Source of the DNA: Nitrincola sp048264025 | GTDB lineage: Bacteria; Pseudomonadota; Gammaproteobacteria; Pseudomonadales; Balneatricaceae | DNA length: 64,000 bases | Assembly: GCF_048264025.1 (NCBI RefSeq) | Contig: NZ_JBLXDN010000014.1 | Span: forward strand, 1-64,000 | Direction of reading: 5' to 3' | Part shown: piece by piece, positions 28,801 to 36,616 of the stretch | Layout of the letters: each line of letters opens with the position of its first letter | Numbering within the stretch: position 1 is the stretch's first letter | Position numbers and translations under genes: made by a program | Notes under the pieces: model-generated | Databases searched by the model: none | What the model saw: only the letters and a program-made list of their open reading frames with translations | What the model was told of the DNA's origin: nothing

Positions 28801-28959
28801 GGAATCCTTGATTTCATGCTCATCAGGCTTGGCCAGAGGCATTAGCTCACGCAGCCAGGTGTCTTCATCGATAGAGTAAAGTGGAGAAATCGCTTGCCAG
28901 AGCTCAGTCGTGGGCTGCTTGATCCAGGCTGGATCCATTACATCTTGCGGTTTGAACAT
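25840..28959 (-). CDS. putA: Bifunctional proline dehydrogenase / P5C dehydrogenase PutA (without C-terminal cap)
   Basis: Oxidises proline to glutamate. 1039 residues from ATG 28959, preceded by GAGG; the longer frame from 29028 lacks support. There is no N-terminal ribbon-helix-helix, so it does not repress its own gene. A helical arm (about 1-200) precedes the FAD-dependent PRODH barrel with SISIKLSALHPRYE (about 250) and HRLVDARCP (about 493). The P5C dehydrogenase domain has PWNFPLAIF, ETGGQNAMIV and the catalytic Cys in SAGQRCSALR (about 843). It ends at the point where long PutA would continue; that remainder is the next gene. Confidence 0.93.
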   Translation of the reverse strand: MFKPQDVMDPAWIKQPTTELWQAISPLYSIDEDTWLRELMPLAKPDEHEIKDSEDKATRLIEQVRADGDSIHMIDALLLEYSLDTKEGILLMCLAEALMRVPDADTADALIRDKLSVADWKKHLRNSDSLLVNASTWGLLLTGKVVTMDEKEDGSASGIINRLVNRMSEPVIRKAMQQAMKVMGHQFVLGRTINEAMKRGSEYRQKGYTYSFDMLGEAALTSKDAKKYFDDYMSAIEYTGNFVDKKVQGPRPSISIKLSALHPRYEVGQESRVMTELFDSVLQLIKKARSLNVAITIDAEEMDRLELSLHLFAKLYRDPACQGWGGFGLVVQAYSKRALAVLAWLAALANEQGDLIPVRLVKGAYWDTEIKLCQQKGLDGYPVWTRKESTDVSYLACARFLLSEQIKGLIWPQFASHNAHTVANIMTLAKHDQFEFQRLHGMGDALYDRVVKQAGVSVRIYAPVGSHKDLLPYLVRRLLENGANSSFVHRLVDARCPISDLVQHPYTTLTKRKTLSNPQIPLPVGIFEDRANSYSPNIEIESQWLPFSADVKRFTTQQWLAQPFINGEAIADLPGHAVTAPHDNRITVGEAKFANAELVDKAINAAQEGYAGWSNTPVKVRAEALRKLADLLEDNLAELCAICHMEAGKTIQDAIDEVREAVDFCRYYANQAEQHCSRPISLSQLEGGQALWQRQGRGVFVCISPWNFPLAIFLGQITAALAAGNSVIAKPAEQTSLIASRAAELIFEAGIPGNAFCLLPGDGAGVGAPLTSDPRISGVAFTGSTETAQLINRALAKRDTDPVPFIAETGGQNAMIVDSTALPEQVVNDAVLSGFASAGQRCSALRILCVQEDIADRIIELLKGAMAEQVVGDPRLHSTDVGPVIDKDAQAGLLAHIDKMKASTNFIAQTPLPAVCEHGTFVPPSAFEIQSISELGREQFGPIIHLLRYKASQLDKLINEINATGYGLTLGIHSRNERTASHIESRIRVGNCYINRNQIGAAVGVQPFGGQGLSGTGPKAGGPHYLMRYTQLTPVQETH

Positions 28960-29156
28960 AGTGCAGTCCTCAATTTTGACTTCACGCAGAATTTTTATCA
29001 TGACACCACTGTAAGTATAAGAGCACATCCACGTCTTGCAGGATTCTCCTGATGTTTTTATGAATACTCCTGTTACGGGGGTAATGCTGCTGTGAATGAT
29101 GGTGTTGCGTGCGTGCTGGCATTACACTTTAGAAAACTGACTGCGAGGAGGCTGTT
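28960..29156. promoter_or_regulatory. Divergent control region putA / proC
   Basis: A 197-base gap between divergent putA and proC must hold both promoters. A ribosome binding site AGGAGG sits seven bases before proC. A weak TTGCGT at 29105 with TTTAGA at 29128 could be a proC promoter. I see no strong operator dyad. Confidence 0.35.
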
Positions 29157-29987
29157 ATGCCAATGCCCACGAAAAAAATTACATTTATCGGTGCCGGTAA
29201 TATGGCCGGTGCGATTTTCAAAGGTCTGCTGGCTAACGGCTATCCATCTGATGCCATTACAGCGACCGCGCCTGATGCTGATCACCTGCAGACACTGAAA
29301 CAAAGTCTTAACATCCACGTGACTACCGATAACCTGGCGGCTGTTGCTGATGCCGAGGTAATCGTGCTGGCAGTGAAGCCTCAGGTAATGCAGGGGGTTT
29401 GTCGTGAAATCGCATCTTCGGTGTGTCGTACCCGCCCGTTGATTATTTCCGTAGCCGCTGGTTTACAAGCCGAAACACTCAATGCCTGGTTGGGTGGTGA
29501 GCATGCCATTATCCGCTGTATGCCGAACACGCCCTCACTAGTGGGTGCAGGAGCCAGTGGCTTGTATGCACTGCCGAGTGTGCAGCCTGAACAGCGCGAT
29601 TTTGCTAATCAGTTGCTTAGCGGTGTGGGGCTGGCAGAGTGGGTCGATCAAGAGTCATTGCTGGATGTGGTCACTGCGATTTCTGGCAGTGGACCGGCGT
29701 ATTTCTTTATGATCTTTGAGGCGATGGAAAAAGCCGCTGTCGAAATGGGCATGCCCGCTGATGCCGCGCGTCGGTTAATCCTGCAGACAGGATTAGGCGC
29801 CGTGCGTATGGCTCAAGAAACGGGTGAAGAGCCTGCACAGCTCAAGCGCAATGTGATGTCACCCAACGGCACCACCGAACGTGCCATCCACACCTTTGAG
29901 GCGGAAGGTATGGAGGCTATGTTTGTTAAAGCCATGCAGGCTTGTGCGGATCGGGCTGATGAGCTGGCGCGGGAACTGGCGAACTGA
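29157..29987 (+). CDS. proC: Pyrroline-5-carboxylate reductase
   Basis: Last step of proline synthesis: reduces P5C to proline with NAD(P)H. 276 residues. The N-terminal Rossmann fold has FIGAGNMAGAIFKGL, then VLAVKPQVM, and the C-terminal dimerisation domain has ISGSGPAYFF, GLGAVRMA and MSPNGTTERAI. AGGAGG lies directly upstream of the ATG. It faces away from putA, so synthesis and breakdown of proline share one intergenic region. Confidence 0.96.
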   Translation: MPMPTKKITFIGAGNMAGAIFKGLLANGYPSDAITATAPDADHLQTLKQSLNIHVTTDNLAAVADAEVIVLAVKPQVMQGVCREIASSVCRTRPLIISVAAGLQAETLNAWLGGEHAIIRCMPNTPSLVGAGASGLYALPSVQPEQRDFANQLLSGVGLAEWVDQESLLDVVTAISGSGPAYFFMIFEAMEKAAVEMGMPADAARRLILQTGLGAVRMAQETGEEPAQLKRNVMSPNGTTERAIHTFEAEGMEAMFVKAMQACADRADELARELAN

Positions 29988-30004
29988 TGGGTGCCGCCTA
30001 GCTA

Positions 30005-30937
30005 CTAACTGGCGGCTGTTTTATCCAAAATATGCTGTGCCGTCATCAAATCCAGATGTGCGCCGCCGCCATTCTTGTACAGGGTGATATCGTCGGGGCT
30101 TAAGCGACCGGGGGCATCGCGCACCAGATCATAGAGGTCTGCCAGAACATCGGCTTCGGTGATAGCGCCGGATTCAATCGGTTTGATCAGTTCACCTATC
30201 TCTCCGAGGGTGGTTTTACGTGAATCGACAAATACGCGGCTGACCTGCATGGCTTTATCATCCGCTTCGCGCATATCAGCCCGGAAAGCGCCGATCAGAT
30301 CCAGGTGAGTGCCGGGTTGCAGCCAGGCACCTTGGATGATCGGATCGACACTGACTGTCGCTGAGCTGATGATGTCAGCTTGCATCACGGCGTCTTGCAG
30401 TGATTCAACAGCGGTGCCACCCACCTGGGCGGCCAGCTTCTCAGCATTACTGAAGGTGCGGTTCCAGACCAGAATGCGTTTGATCGATGGAAAGAGTTGC
30501 GGGTAGGCTTGCGCCAGTGTGGACGCGATGGTGCCTGCGCCGACCAGCAACAGGGTTTCGCTGTCTTTTCGTGCCAGTAAAGAGGCACCTAGCAAGGAGT
30601 CGGCCACGGTTTTCCAGCGGGTGATAGTAGCGCCATCGATCAAGGCCTTAACCTGACCATCCTGATCATCAAACAGCACAAACACGCCTTGAACAGTCGG
30701 TAGGGGTGTAGGGCGGGATGGATTATCGGGAAAAACAGAGACTGTTTTTAAGCCTACGCCAAAGCCGGGAATCCAGGCGGCACGGTTGAGCATACCTCCC
30801 TTATCCATTTTCAGGTGCAGGTCGGCAATGGTGGCTTGCGGTGTCAGGTGGGATTGTTTCAGTGCGGCCACCAGGCCTTCCCAGGTAAGTGCGCTATCGG
30901 CATCGGTCGCTGAAATATAGATAGGCGTAGACATCAT
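30005..30937 (-). CDS. Ornithine cyclodeaminase / mu-crystallin family reductase
   Basis: 310 residues. The Rossmann motif LLVGAGTIASTLAQAY (about residue 131) and the substrate-side stretches MDKGGMLNRAAWIPG and LIDGATITRWKTVADSLLGA identify the family. Members are ornithine cyclodeaminases, alanine dehydrogenases or delta1-pyrroline-2-carboxylate (P2C) reductases. Next to putA and proC a P2C/piperideine-2-carboxylate reductase (LhpI-like) is the best guess, but motifs alone do not decide. Two ATGs in tandem (30937, 30934) follow AAGGA. It lies 54 bases downstream of the AraC regulator on the same strand. Confidence 0.7.
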   Translation of the reverse strand: MMSTPIYISATDADSALTWEGLVAALKQSHLTPQATIADLHLKMDKGGMLNRAAWIPGFGVGLKTVSVFPDNPSRPTPLPTVQGVFVLFDDQDGQVKALIDGATITRWKTVADSLLGASLLARKDSETLLLVGAGTIASTLAQAYPQLFPSIKRILVWNRTFSNAEKLAAQVGGTAVESLQDAVMQADIISSATVSVDPIIQGAWLQPGTHLDLIGAFRADMREADDKAMQVSRVFVDSRKTTLGEIGELIKPIESGAITEADVLADLYDLVRDAPGRLSPDDITLYKNGGGAHLDLMTAQHILDKTAAS

Positions 30938-30991
30938 CGGTTCCTTGTTGTCTTTGAGCTGGATTTGATAGGTGAGTTTGATCTTAGCAGA

Positions 30992-31777
30992 TCAGGACTG
31001 GGTCGCAGAAGGGGGCGTTTTACGGTAGCGGGCTGGGGATATGTTCAGGTGTTGGGTGAAGGCGCGTGTCAGGGCGCTCTGGTTGGTAAAGCCGAAGCGT
31101 CCGGCTATCTCGATCAAGGGGTCGTCGGTTAAGGTGAGTGCATCTTGTGCACCTTTTAGACGTTTGTTGAGAATGTACTGTTGTGGGGTCATGCCAGTTT
31201 GCAGACGAAAGCGATCGAAGAACTGGCTGCTGCTGAGGAATACCAGACCGGCCAGTTCACTGACTCGAATCTTGCGCTCGATATGCAGGGTAATGTAGTT
31301 GTCGATAACATCCATATTGATTTTGCCCGGCAGGCGCACTCGGTGATAGCCTGCCAGTTGTTGATCCAGATGGCGTTGCAAGGCGCAGACAATGGCATTG
31401 CTACAGGCGCTTTGTAATAGGGCATCATCTGGATTTTTTTGCATTTCACGGCTGAGGGCGGCAATCAGGACTTGCAGCTCGCTGCTGCAGTGGATAAAGC
31501 GTGATTGGTTAAACAGGGCATCAATACGCGGTTGCAGCAGCTGATCCGGGTTGATGGGAGCCAGGTTGAGCACCACAATGCTGTTGTCTCCCACACCGCG
31601 AAAGGCATGATCAGTGGCGCAGGGGAGCAGGCAGCCGATACCTGAGCCTACCGGTTTGGTATGCCCAGCAATATCAAACTCTGTTGCGCCCTCCAGGCCA
31701 AACACCAACTGATGGTGGTTATGGTCATGATGCTCTGCACTTTCTGGAAGGCTGATAACTTCAGCCTGTTTAACCAA
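30992..31777 (-). CDS. AraC-family transcriptional regulator
   Basis: 261 residues with a TTG start. The N-terminal cupin-like sensor has HHDHNHHQLVFGLEG. The C-terminal pair of helix-turn-helix motifs (about 165-255) has VSELAGLVFLSSSQFFDRF and EIAGRFGFTNQSALTRAF, then SPARYRK. In P. aeruginosa the AraC-type activator PruR lies near putA and turns it on with proline. This gene sits in the same neighbourhood and PutA here lacks its own DNA-binding domain, so a PruR-like role is likely but inferred. It may also drive the cyclodeaminase-family gene. Confidence 0.75.
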   Translation of the reverse strand: MVKQAEVISLPESAEHHDHNHHQLVFGLEGATEFDIAGHTKPVGSGIGCLLPCATDHAFRGVGDNSIVVLNLAPINPDQLLQPRIDALFNQSRFIHCSSELQVLIAALSREMQKNPDDALLQSACSNAIVCALQRHLDQQLAGYHRVRLPGKINMDVIDNYITLHIERKIRVSELAGLVFLSSSQFFDRFRLQTGMTPQQYILNKRLKGAQDALTLTDDPLIEIAGRFGFTNQSALTRAFTQHLNISPARYRKTPPSATQS

Positions 31778-31819
31778 TTACGCTCACTTTTAGTCAGGAT
31801 GGTTGTATCTTAATCGTTT

Positions 31820-31842
31820 TATGCTAGGCCCATCATAGCATA
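31820..31842. promoter_or_regulatory. Dyad between the araC-type gene and hemE
   Basis: Perfect inverted repeat TATGCTA / TAGCATA (31820-31826 / 31836-31842) with a nine-base spacer, in the divergent gap. It could be an operator for the AraC regulator or hemE. A TACAAT at 31901 may be the hemE -10 box. Confidence 0.3.
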
Positions 31843-31947
31843 GCTTCAAAAACTAGCCGATATGCTTTCAATCCAGCCAGAAATTTTATCTGAATCCAGT
31901 TACAATACGCGCAACAAATTTTCAGTAGACTACAGGACCCTGTTGTT

Positions 31948-33012
31948 ATGGCCGAACTCAAGAATGATCGCTTCCTTCGCGCATTACTGCGTGAACCCGT
32001 CGATATGACACCTGTATGGATGATGCGCCAGGCAGGTCGTTATCTGCCAGAGTATAAGGCTACACGTGCACAGGCCGGTGATTTTATGAGTCTGTGCAAG
32101 AATGCTGAGCTGGCCTGTGAGGTCACCTTGCAGCCACTGGAACGTTACGACCTGGATGCTGCCATTCTATTCTCTGACATTCTCACCATTCCAGATGCCA
32201 TGGGCCTGGGTTTGTACTTTGAAACGGGCGAAGGTCCCCGTTTTCGCAAAATCATTCGCACCGCCGCTGATGTGGAGGCCTTGCCGATACCTAAAGCGGC
32301 CAGTGATCTCGATTATGTGATGAATGCGGTGAAGACCATTCGCTCAGCCTTGAATGGTCGCGTGCCGTTGATTGGCTTTTCCGGCAGTCCCTGGACGCTG
32401 GCAACTTATATGGTTGAAGGCGGTTCCAGTAAAGATTTCCGTCATATCAAGCAGATGATGTATGCCACACCCGAGGTGATGCACCAGTTGCTGGATAAGC
32501 TGGCGCAGTCAGTGACCGACTACCTGAATGAACAGATTTGCAGTGGTGCTCAGGCGGTACAGATATTTGATACCTGGGGTGGCGTACTCAGTCCGCAAAT
32601 GTATATGGAGTTTTCACTGCGTTACATGCGTCAGATCGTCGATGGGCTGATCCGTGAGCATGATGGCCGTAAGGTGCCAGTGATACTCTTTACCAAAAAC
32701 GGTGGTCAGTGGTTAGAAACCATGGCCGAAACCGGTGCCGATGCGCTGGGTCTGGACTGGACCACCAATATTGATGATGCTCGCCGTCGGGTTGGCGATA
32801 AGGTGGCGCTACAGGGCAATATGGACCCGTCAGTGCTGTATGCCTCACCTGAGCGTATTCGTGCTGAAGTGGCGGATATTCTGGAACGTTTTGGGCCAGG
32901 TGAAGGGCATGTGTTCAATTTGGGGCATGGCATACACCAGTTTGTTGATCCGGCCAGTGCGGGCGTGTTTGTAGATGCGGTGCATGAGCTGAGTGCCAAG
33001 TACCATCAGTGA
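31948..33012 (+). CDS. hemE: Uroporphyrinogen decarboxylase
   Basis: Removes four carboxyl groups from uroporphyrinogen III to give coproporphyrinogen III in haem synthesis. 354 residues, standard length. The N-terminal signature PVWMMRQAGRYLPEY (about residues 20-34), AILFSDILTIPDAMG, GFSGSPWTLATYMVEGG and the C-terminal FNLGHGIHQ are all present. Good AGGA ribosome binding site. The carbonic anhydrase gene follows after 10 bases. Confidence 0.97.
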   Translation: MAELKNDRFLRALLREPVDMTPVWMMRQAGRYLPEYKATRAQAGDFMSLCKNAELACEVTLQPLERYDLDAAILFSDILTIPDAMGLGLYFETGEGPRFRKIIRTAADVEALPIPKAASDLDYVMNAVKTIRSALNGRVPLIGFSGSPWTLATYMVEGGSSKDFRHIKQMMYATPEVMHQLLDKLAQSVTDYLNEQICSGAQAVQIFDTWGGVLSPQMYMEFSLRYMRQIVDGLIREHDGRKVPVILFTKNGGQWLETMAETGADALGLDWTTNIDDARRRVGDKVALQGNMDPSVLYASPERIRAEVADILERFGPGEGHVFNLGHGIHQFVDPASAGVFVDAVHELSAKYHQ

Positions 33013-33022
33013 GGAGTGGGAG

Positions 33023-33679
33023 ATGAAAAAACTGTCACCCTTATTTGACAAGAATAAGATCTGGTCAGAGCGAATCCGCAATGAGTCACCGGATTTTTTT
33101 CCGACACTGGCGGCCCAGCAGGCCCCTGAATACCTGTGGATCGGTTGTTCCGATAGCCGTGTGCCAGCTAACGAAATCGTGGACCTGTTACCCGGTGAGC
33201 TGTTTGTGCATCGCAATGTATCCAATCTGGTGGTGCATACCGATATGAATTGCTTGTCAGTACTCCAGTATGCGGTGCAGGTGCTCAAGGTCAAACACGT
33301 CATGGTGGTGGGCCACTATGGTTGTGGTGGCGTCAAGGCGGCACTGGATGCGCGCTCCAATGGCTTGATTGATAACTGGCTGGGGCATATCCGTGATGTC
33401 TACTACAAACACCGCCAACTGGTGGGTGAGTGGCAGGCAAATGAGGTACAGTTTGACCGTATGTGTGAGTTGAATGTCATCGAGCAGGCCGAAAATGTCT
33501 GTAACACCACGGTGATGCGCGAAGCCTGGGCGCGGGGGCAGGATGTCACGGTGCATGGCTGGATCTACGGTTTGCAGAATGGTTTGCTCACTGATTTGAA
33601 CTTCTGTGTCAGCGCTGATGATGACGTTGATGCAGAGTATGAGCGTGCTGTGGGGCGGGTTCGGCGGCTGGCTGAATAA
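33023..33679 (+). CDS. can: Beta-class carbonic anhydrase
   Basis: Interconverts CO2 and bicarbonate. 218 residues from ATG 33023, which has GAGGAGTGGGAG before it; a longer frame from 32993 overlaps hemE and is unlikely. Zinc ligands are in GCSDSRVP (Cys and the Asp-Arg dyad) and in GHYGCGGV (His and Cys). The remainder, WIYGLQNGLLTDL, matches E. coli Can. It probably supplies bicarbonate to carboxylases. It forms a likely operon with hemE. Confidence 0.95.
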   Translation: MKKLSPLFDKNKIWSERIRNESPDFFPTLAAQQAPEYLWIGCSDSRVPANEIVDLLPGELFVHRNVSNLVVHTDMNCLSVLQYAVQVLKVKHVMVVGHYGCGGVKAALDARSNGLIDNWLGHIRDVYYKHRQLVGEWQANEVQFDRMCELNVIEQAENVCNTTVMREAWARGQDVTVHGWIYGLQNGLLTDLNFCVSADDDVDAEYERAVGRVRRLAE

Positions 33680-33726
33680 GGTTTGGCTATACCGGTGTTG
33701 GGCGGGCGTATAAGGTCGGGTTGGCT

Positions 33727-33757
33727 GGATAAGGTCGAGCCAGGCTCGACCTTATCC
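33727..33757. terminator. Strong 13-base-stem hairpin between can and metY
   Basis: Perfect stem 33727-33739 / 33745-33757 with a five-base loop, lying between convergent genes. No T-run follows on either strand. It likely works as a bidirectional 3' structure. Nine bases of the stem sequence are nearly repeated at 33710-33718. Confidence 0.55.
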
Positions 33758-33775
33758 ACCCTCTGTGAGATCGGT

Positions 33776-33812
33776 AGTAGCATGTAGGCCGCTTGTTTGC
33801 GGTTTATATGCT
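33776..33812. other. Second long hairpin downstream of metY
   Basis: An outer stem AGTAGCAT / ATGCTACT with an inner GC-rich pair (CCGC / GCGG). It sits just after the metY stop and could end or protect that transcript. Confidence 0.45.
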
Positions 33813-33822
33813 ACTGATGTTG

Positions 33823-35094
33823 TCAGACTTTGCTCAATGCCTGTTCCAGATCCGCGAGCAGATCATCGATATGTTCGATACCAATCGACAGGCGCACCAT
33901 TTCCGGAGAGACGCCTGCTGATTTGAGCTCTTCATCGTTCAGCTGACGGTGGGTGGTTTCGGCGGGTATGGAGGCCAGTGACTTGCAGTCGCCGATATTG
34001 ACCAGCCGCAGGAAGATTTCCAGTGCATCATAGAAGCGGCGAGTGGCTTCACGTCCGGCTTTCAGACCGAAGCTAAGAATGCCTGAGGCCTGACCCTGCA
34101 TATATTTCTGTGCCAGTGCATGATCCTTGTGTTCAGGCAGACCAGCATAATTCACCCAGGCAACCGCATCATGCTGCTGCAGGAAAGCAGCGACCTTGGC
34201 GGTGTTTTCACAGATACGCTCCATGCGCAGACTGAGGGTTTCCAGGCCTTGCAGCAGCAGGAACGCATTCATGGGAGACAGGGCAGCACCCATATTGCGC
34301 AGTGGTACGACGCGGCAGCGCCCGATAAAGGCAGCTGGTCCGAAAGCGTCGGTATACACCACGCCGTGGTAAGACACATCAGGCGTGTTCAGCAGCGGGA
34401 AGCGCTCCTTGTGTTCCGCCCAAGGGAATTTACCTGAATCGACAATCACGCCACCGATGGAGTTGCCATGCCCGCCAATATATTTGGTCGCCGCGGTGAC
34501 GATAATGTCGGCACCCTGTTCAATGGGGCGCCAGAGGGCCGGGCTGGGTACGGTGTTGTCGACCACTAACGGAATGCCGTGGCGGTGGGCAATTTCAGCC
34601 AGGGTTTCTATGTCAGAGATGCCACCCGACGGGTTCCCTACGGATTCACAGTAGAGCATTTTGGTACGTGAATCGATCTGCGCTTCGATAGCGGCAAAGT
34701 CATCTTTATTGACAAAGCGTACATTGATGCCCTGACGTGGCAGAGTGTGGGCGAAAAGATTGTAAGTCCCACCATACAGCTCACAGGTAGAAACAATATT
34801 ATCACCGGTTTCTGCCAGGGTTTGGATAGTATAGGTAATCGCGGCCATGCCGGAGGCAACAGCCAGACCGGCAATACCGCCCTCGAGTGCGGCAACACGT
34901 TGTTCCAGCACGTCGTTGGTCGGGTTCATGATGCGAGTGTAGATATTGCCGGGTACTTTGAGGTCAAACAGATCGGCACCGTGCTGCGCATCATCAAAAG
35001 CGTAAGAAGTGGTCTGATAAATGGGAACTGCGGCGGCTTTGGTGGTTGGATCGGGGCTATAACCGGCGTGCAGCGCTAGAGTTTCAAGTTTCAT
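33823..35094 (-). CDS. metY: O-acetylhomoserine sulfhydrylase (aminocarboxypropyltransferase)
   Basis: PLP enzyme of the Cys/Met metabolism family, 423 residues. It makes homocysteine directly from O-acetylhomoserine and sulfide. LETLALHAGYSPDPTT and YQTTSYAFDDAQHGA at the N-terminus, YTRIMNPTNDVLEQRVAALEG, and the PLP lysine in AATKYIGGHG identify it. The length and the insertion after the PLP lysine fit MetY rather than the shorter MetZ or MetB. It is a single-gene unit divergent from radA. Confidence 0.94.
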   Translation of the reverse strand: MKLETLALHAGYSPDPTTKAAAVPIYQTTSYAFDDAQHGADLFDLKVPGNIYTRIMNPTNDVLEQRVAALEGGIAGLAVASGMAAITYTIQTLAETGDNIVSTCELYGGTYNLFAHTLPRQGINVRFVNKDDFAAIEAQIDSRTKMLYCESVGNPSGGISDIETLAEIAHRHGIPLVVDNTVPSPALWRPIEQGADIIVTAATKYIGGHGNSIGGVIVDSGKFPWAEHKERFPLLNTPDVSYHGVVYTDAFGPAAFIGRCRVVPLRNMGAALSPMNAFLLLQGLETLSLRMERICENTAKVAAFLQQHDAVAWVNYAGLPEHKDHALAQKYMQGQASGILSFGLKAGREATRRFYDALEIFLRLVNIGDCKSLASIPAETTHRQLNDEELKSAGVSPEMVRLSIGIEHIDDLLADLEQALSKV

Positions 35095-35162
35095 TGGAAT
35101 ATCTCTGTTTTGTTAGTGTTATGTCAGCCAGTGGCTGGAGGTGGTATGTAAAGTAGCAGATT

Positions 35163-35191
35163 TTGGCTTTGTCTGGCCATCACGTTACAAT
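35163..35191 (+). promoter_or_regulatory. Putative sigma-70 promoter of radA
   Basis: TTGGCT (35163-35168), a 17-base spacer and TACAAT (35186-35191), about 36 bases before the radA start. Confidence 0.5.
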
Positions 35192-35226
35192 CCTGCCAGT
35201 TAATTTTCTTCGGTCCGGGAGTGGAC

Positions 35227-36612
35227 ATGGCTAAAGCAAAATCCGCGTATGTCTGTAATGACTGTGGGGCTGATTATAGCAAGTGGCAGGGGCAATGTAG
35301 TGCTTGTGGTGCCTGGAATACCCTGACCGAGGTGCGGCTCAGTAGCGTCTCGTCTGCTGGTTCTGCCCGGGGTGCCCGATTTGATGGCTATGCCGGGGAC
35401 GCTGGCCTGAGTGCGCATAAGCGCGTTGTCAGCCTGGGCGAGGTGAATCTTGAGGCCATGCCTCGCATTCCAACCGGTACGGGTGAGTTGGATCGTGTGC
35501 TCGGCGGTGGTCTGGTGCCGGGTTCTGCCGTGTTGATTGGCGGGCATCCGGGGGCCGGTAAAAGCACCCTGTTATTACAAACCTTGTGCCATCTCGCTGG
35601 ACAGTATCCCGCGCTTTATGTCACCGGTGAGGAATCTTTGCAGCAGGTGGCTCTGCGTGCGTCCCGCTTGGGGCTGAAAGCGGATCATCTAAAAATGCTG
35701 TCGGAAACTTCCGTAGAGACTATCTGTGATGTGGCGCAGGAGCTCAAGCCGAAGGTGATCGTTATCGATTCGATTCAGGTGATGCATGTAGCGGATGTGC
35801 AGTCAGCCCCTGGCTCTGTATCCCAGGTGCGTGAGTCGGCCGCTTATCTGACGCGCTTTGCCAAGCAAACCGGTACGGTGTTGTTTTTGGTGGGTCATGT
35901 GACCAAAGATGGCTCATTAGCTGGCCCTAAAGTATTGGAGCATATGATTGACTGTTCTCTGCAGTTGGAAGGCTCGTCTGACAGCCGTTTCCGCACCCTG
36001 CGCAGTCACAAAAACCGCTTTGGCGCTGTGAATGAGCTGGGCGTGTTTGCGATGCTGGAAACGGGTTTAAAAGAGGTGCGTAATCCCAGCTCTATTTTCC
36101 TGACCCGGGGGGATGAGCCCAGTGCGGGTAGTGTGGTGATGGTGGTCTGGGAAGGCACGCGCCCCTTGCTGGTTGAGCTGCAGGCATTGGTGGATGAGTC
36201 GCATTTATCTAATCCGCGCCGTGTGGCGGTGGGGTTGGATCAGAATCGTCTGGCGATGTTGTTGGCGGTATTGAATCGTCATGGCGGGTTGATGACCGGT
36301 GATCAGGATGTGTTTGTCAATGTGGTGGGGGGCGTTCGTGTGCTGGAAACCAGTGCCGACCTGGCGCTGTTGTTGGCCATTGTTTCCAGTTTTCGTGATC
36401 AGGCTCTACCGCATGAACTGATCGTGTTTGGCGAGGTAGGCTTGTCGGGTGAAATTCGCCCTGTACCGAATGGTCAGGAGCGTATTCGTGAAGCGGCCAA
36501 GCACGGGTTCAAAAGAGCGATAGTGCCTAAGGCCAATGTGCCCAAGGAGCCCGTGCCGGGAATTCAGGTGATCGGTGTCAGTATTCTGGCTGATGCGCTT
36601 GATCAGATTTAG
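35227..36612 (+). CDS. radA: DNA repair protein RadA
   Basis: 461 residues from ATG 35227, preceded by GGGAG; a GTG at 35221 is the alternative. N-terminal zinc finger (CNDCGADYSKWQGQCSAC), a RecA-like core with Walker A GHPGAGKST and the RadA-specific KNRFG, and a C-terminal Lon-like domain with GEVGLSGEIRPV. RadA is a hexameric branch-migration helicase acting in recombination and replication-fork repair. It converges with the PilZ gene, with four bases between stops. Confidence 0.96.
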   Translation: MAKAKSAYVCNDCGADYSKWQGQCSACGAWNTLTEVRLSSVSSAGSARGARFDGYAGDAGLSAHKRVVSLGEVNLEAMPRIPTGTGELDRVLGGGLVPGSAVLIGGHPGAGKSTLLLQTLCHLAGQYPALYVTGEESLQQVALRASRLGLKADHLKMLSETSVETICDVAQELKPKVIVIDSIQVMHVADVQSAPGSVSQVRESAAYLTRFAKQTGTVLFLVGHVTKDGSLAGPKVLEHMIDCSLQLEGSSDSRFRTLRSHKNRFGAVNELGVFAMLETGLKEVRNPSSIFLTRGDEPSAGSVVMVVWEGTRPLLVELQALVDESHLSNPRRVAVGLDQNRLAMLLAVLNRHGGLMTGDQDVFVNVVGGVRVLETSADLALLLAIVSSFRDQALPHELIVFGEVGLSGEIRPVPNGQERIREAAKHGFKRAIVPKANVPKEPVPGIQVIGVSILADALDQI

Positions 36613-36616
36613 GCGC

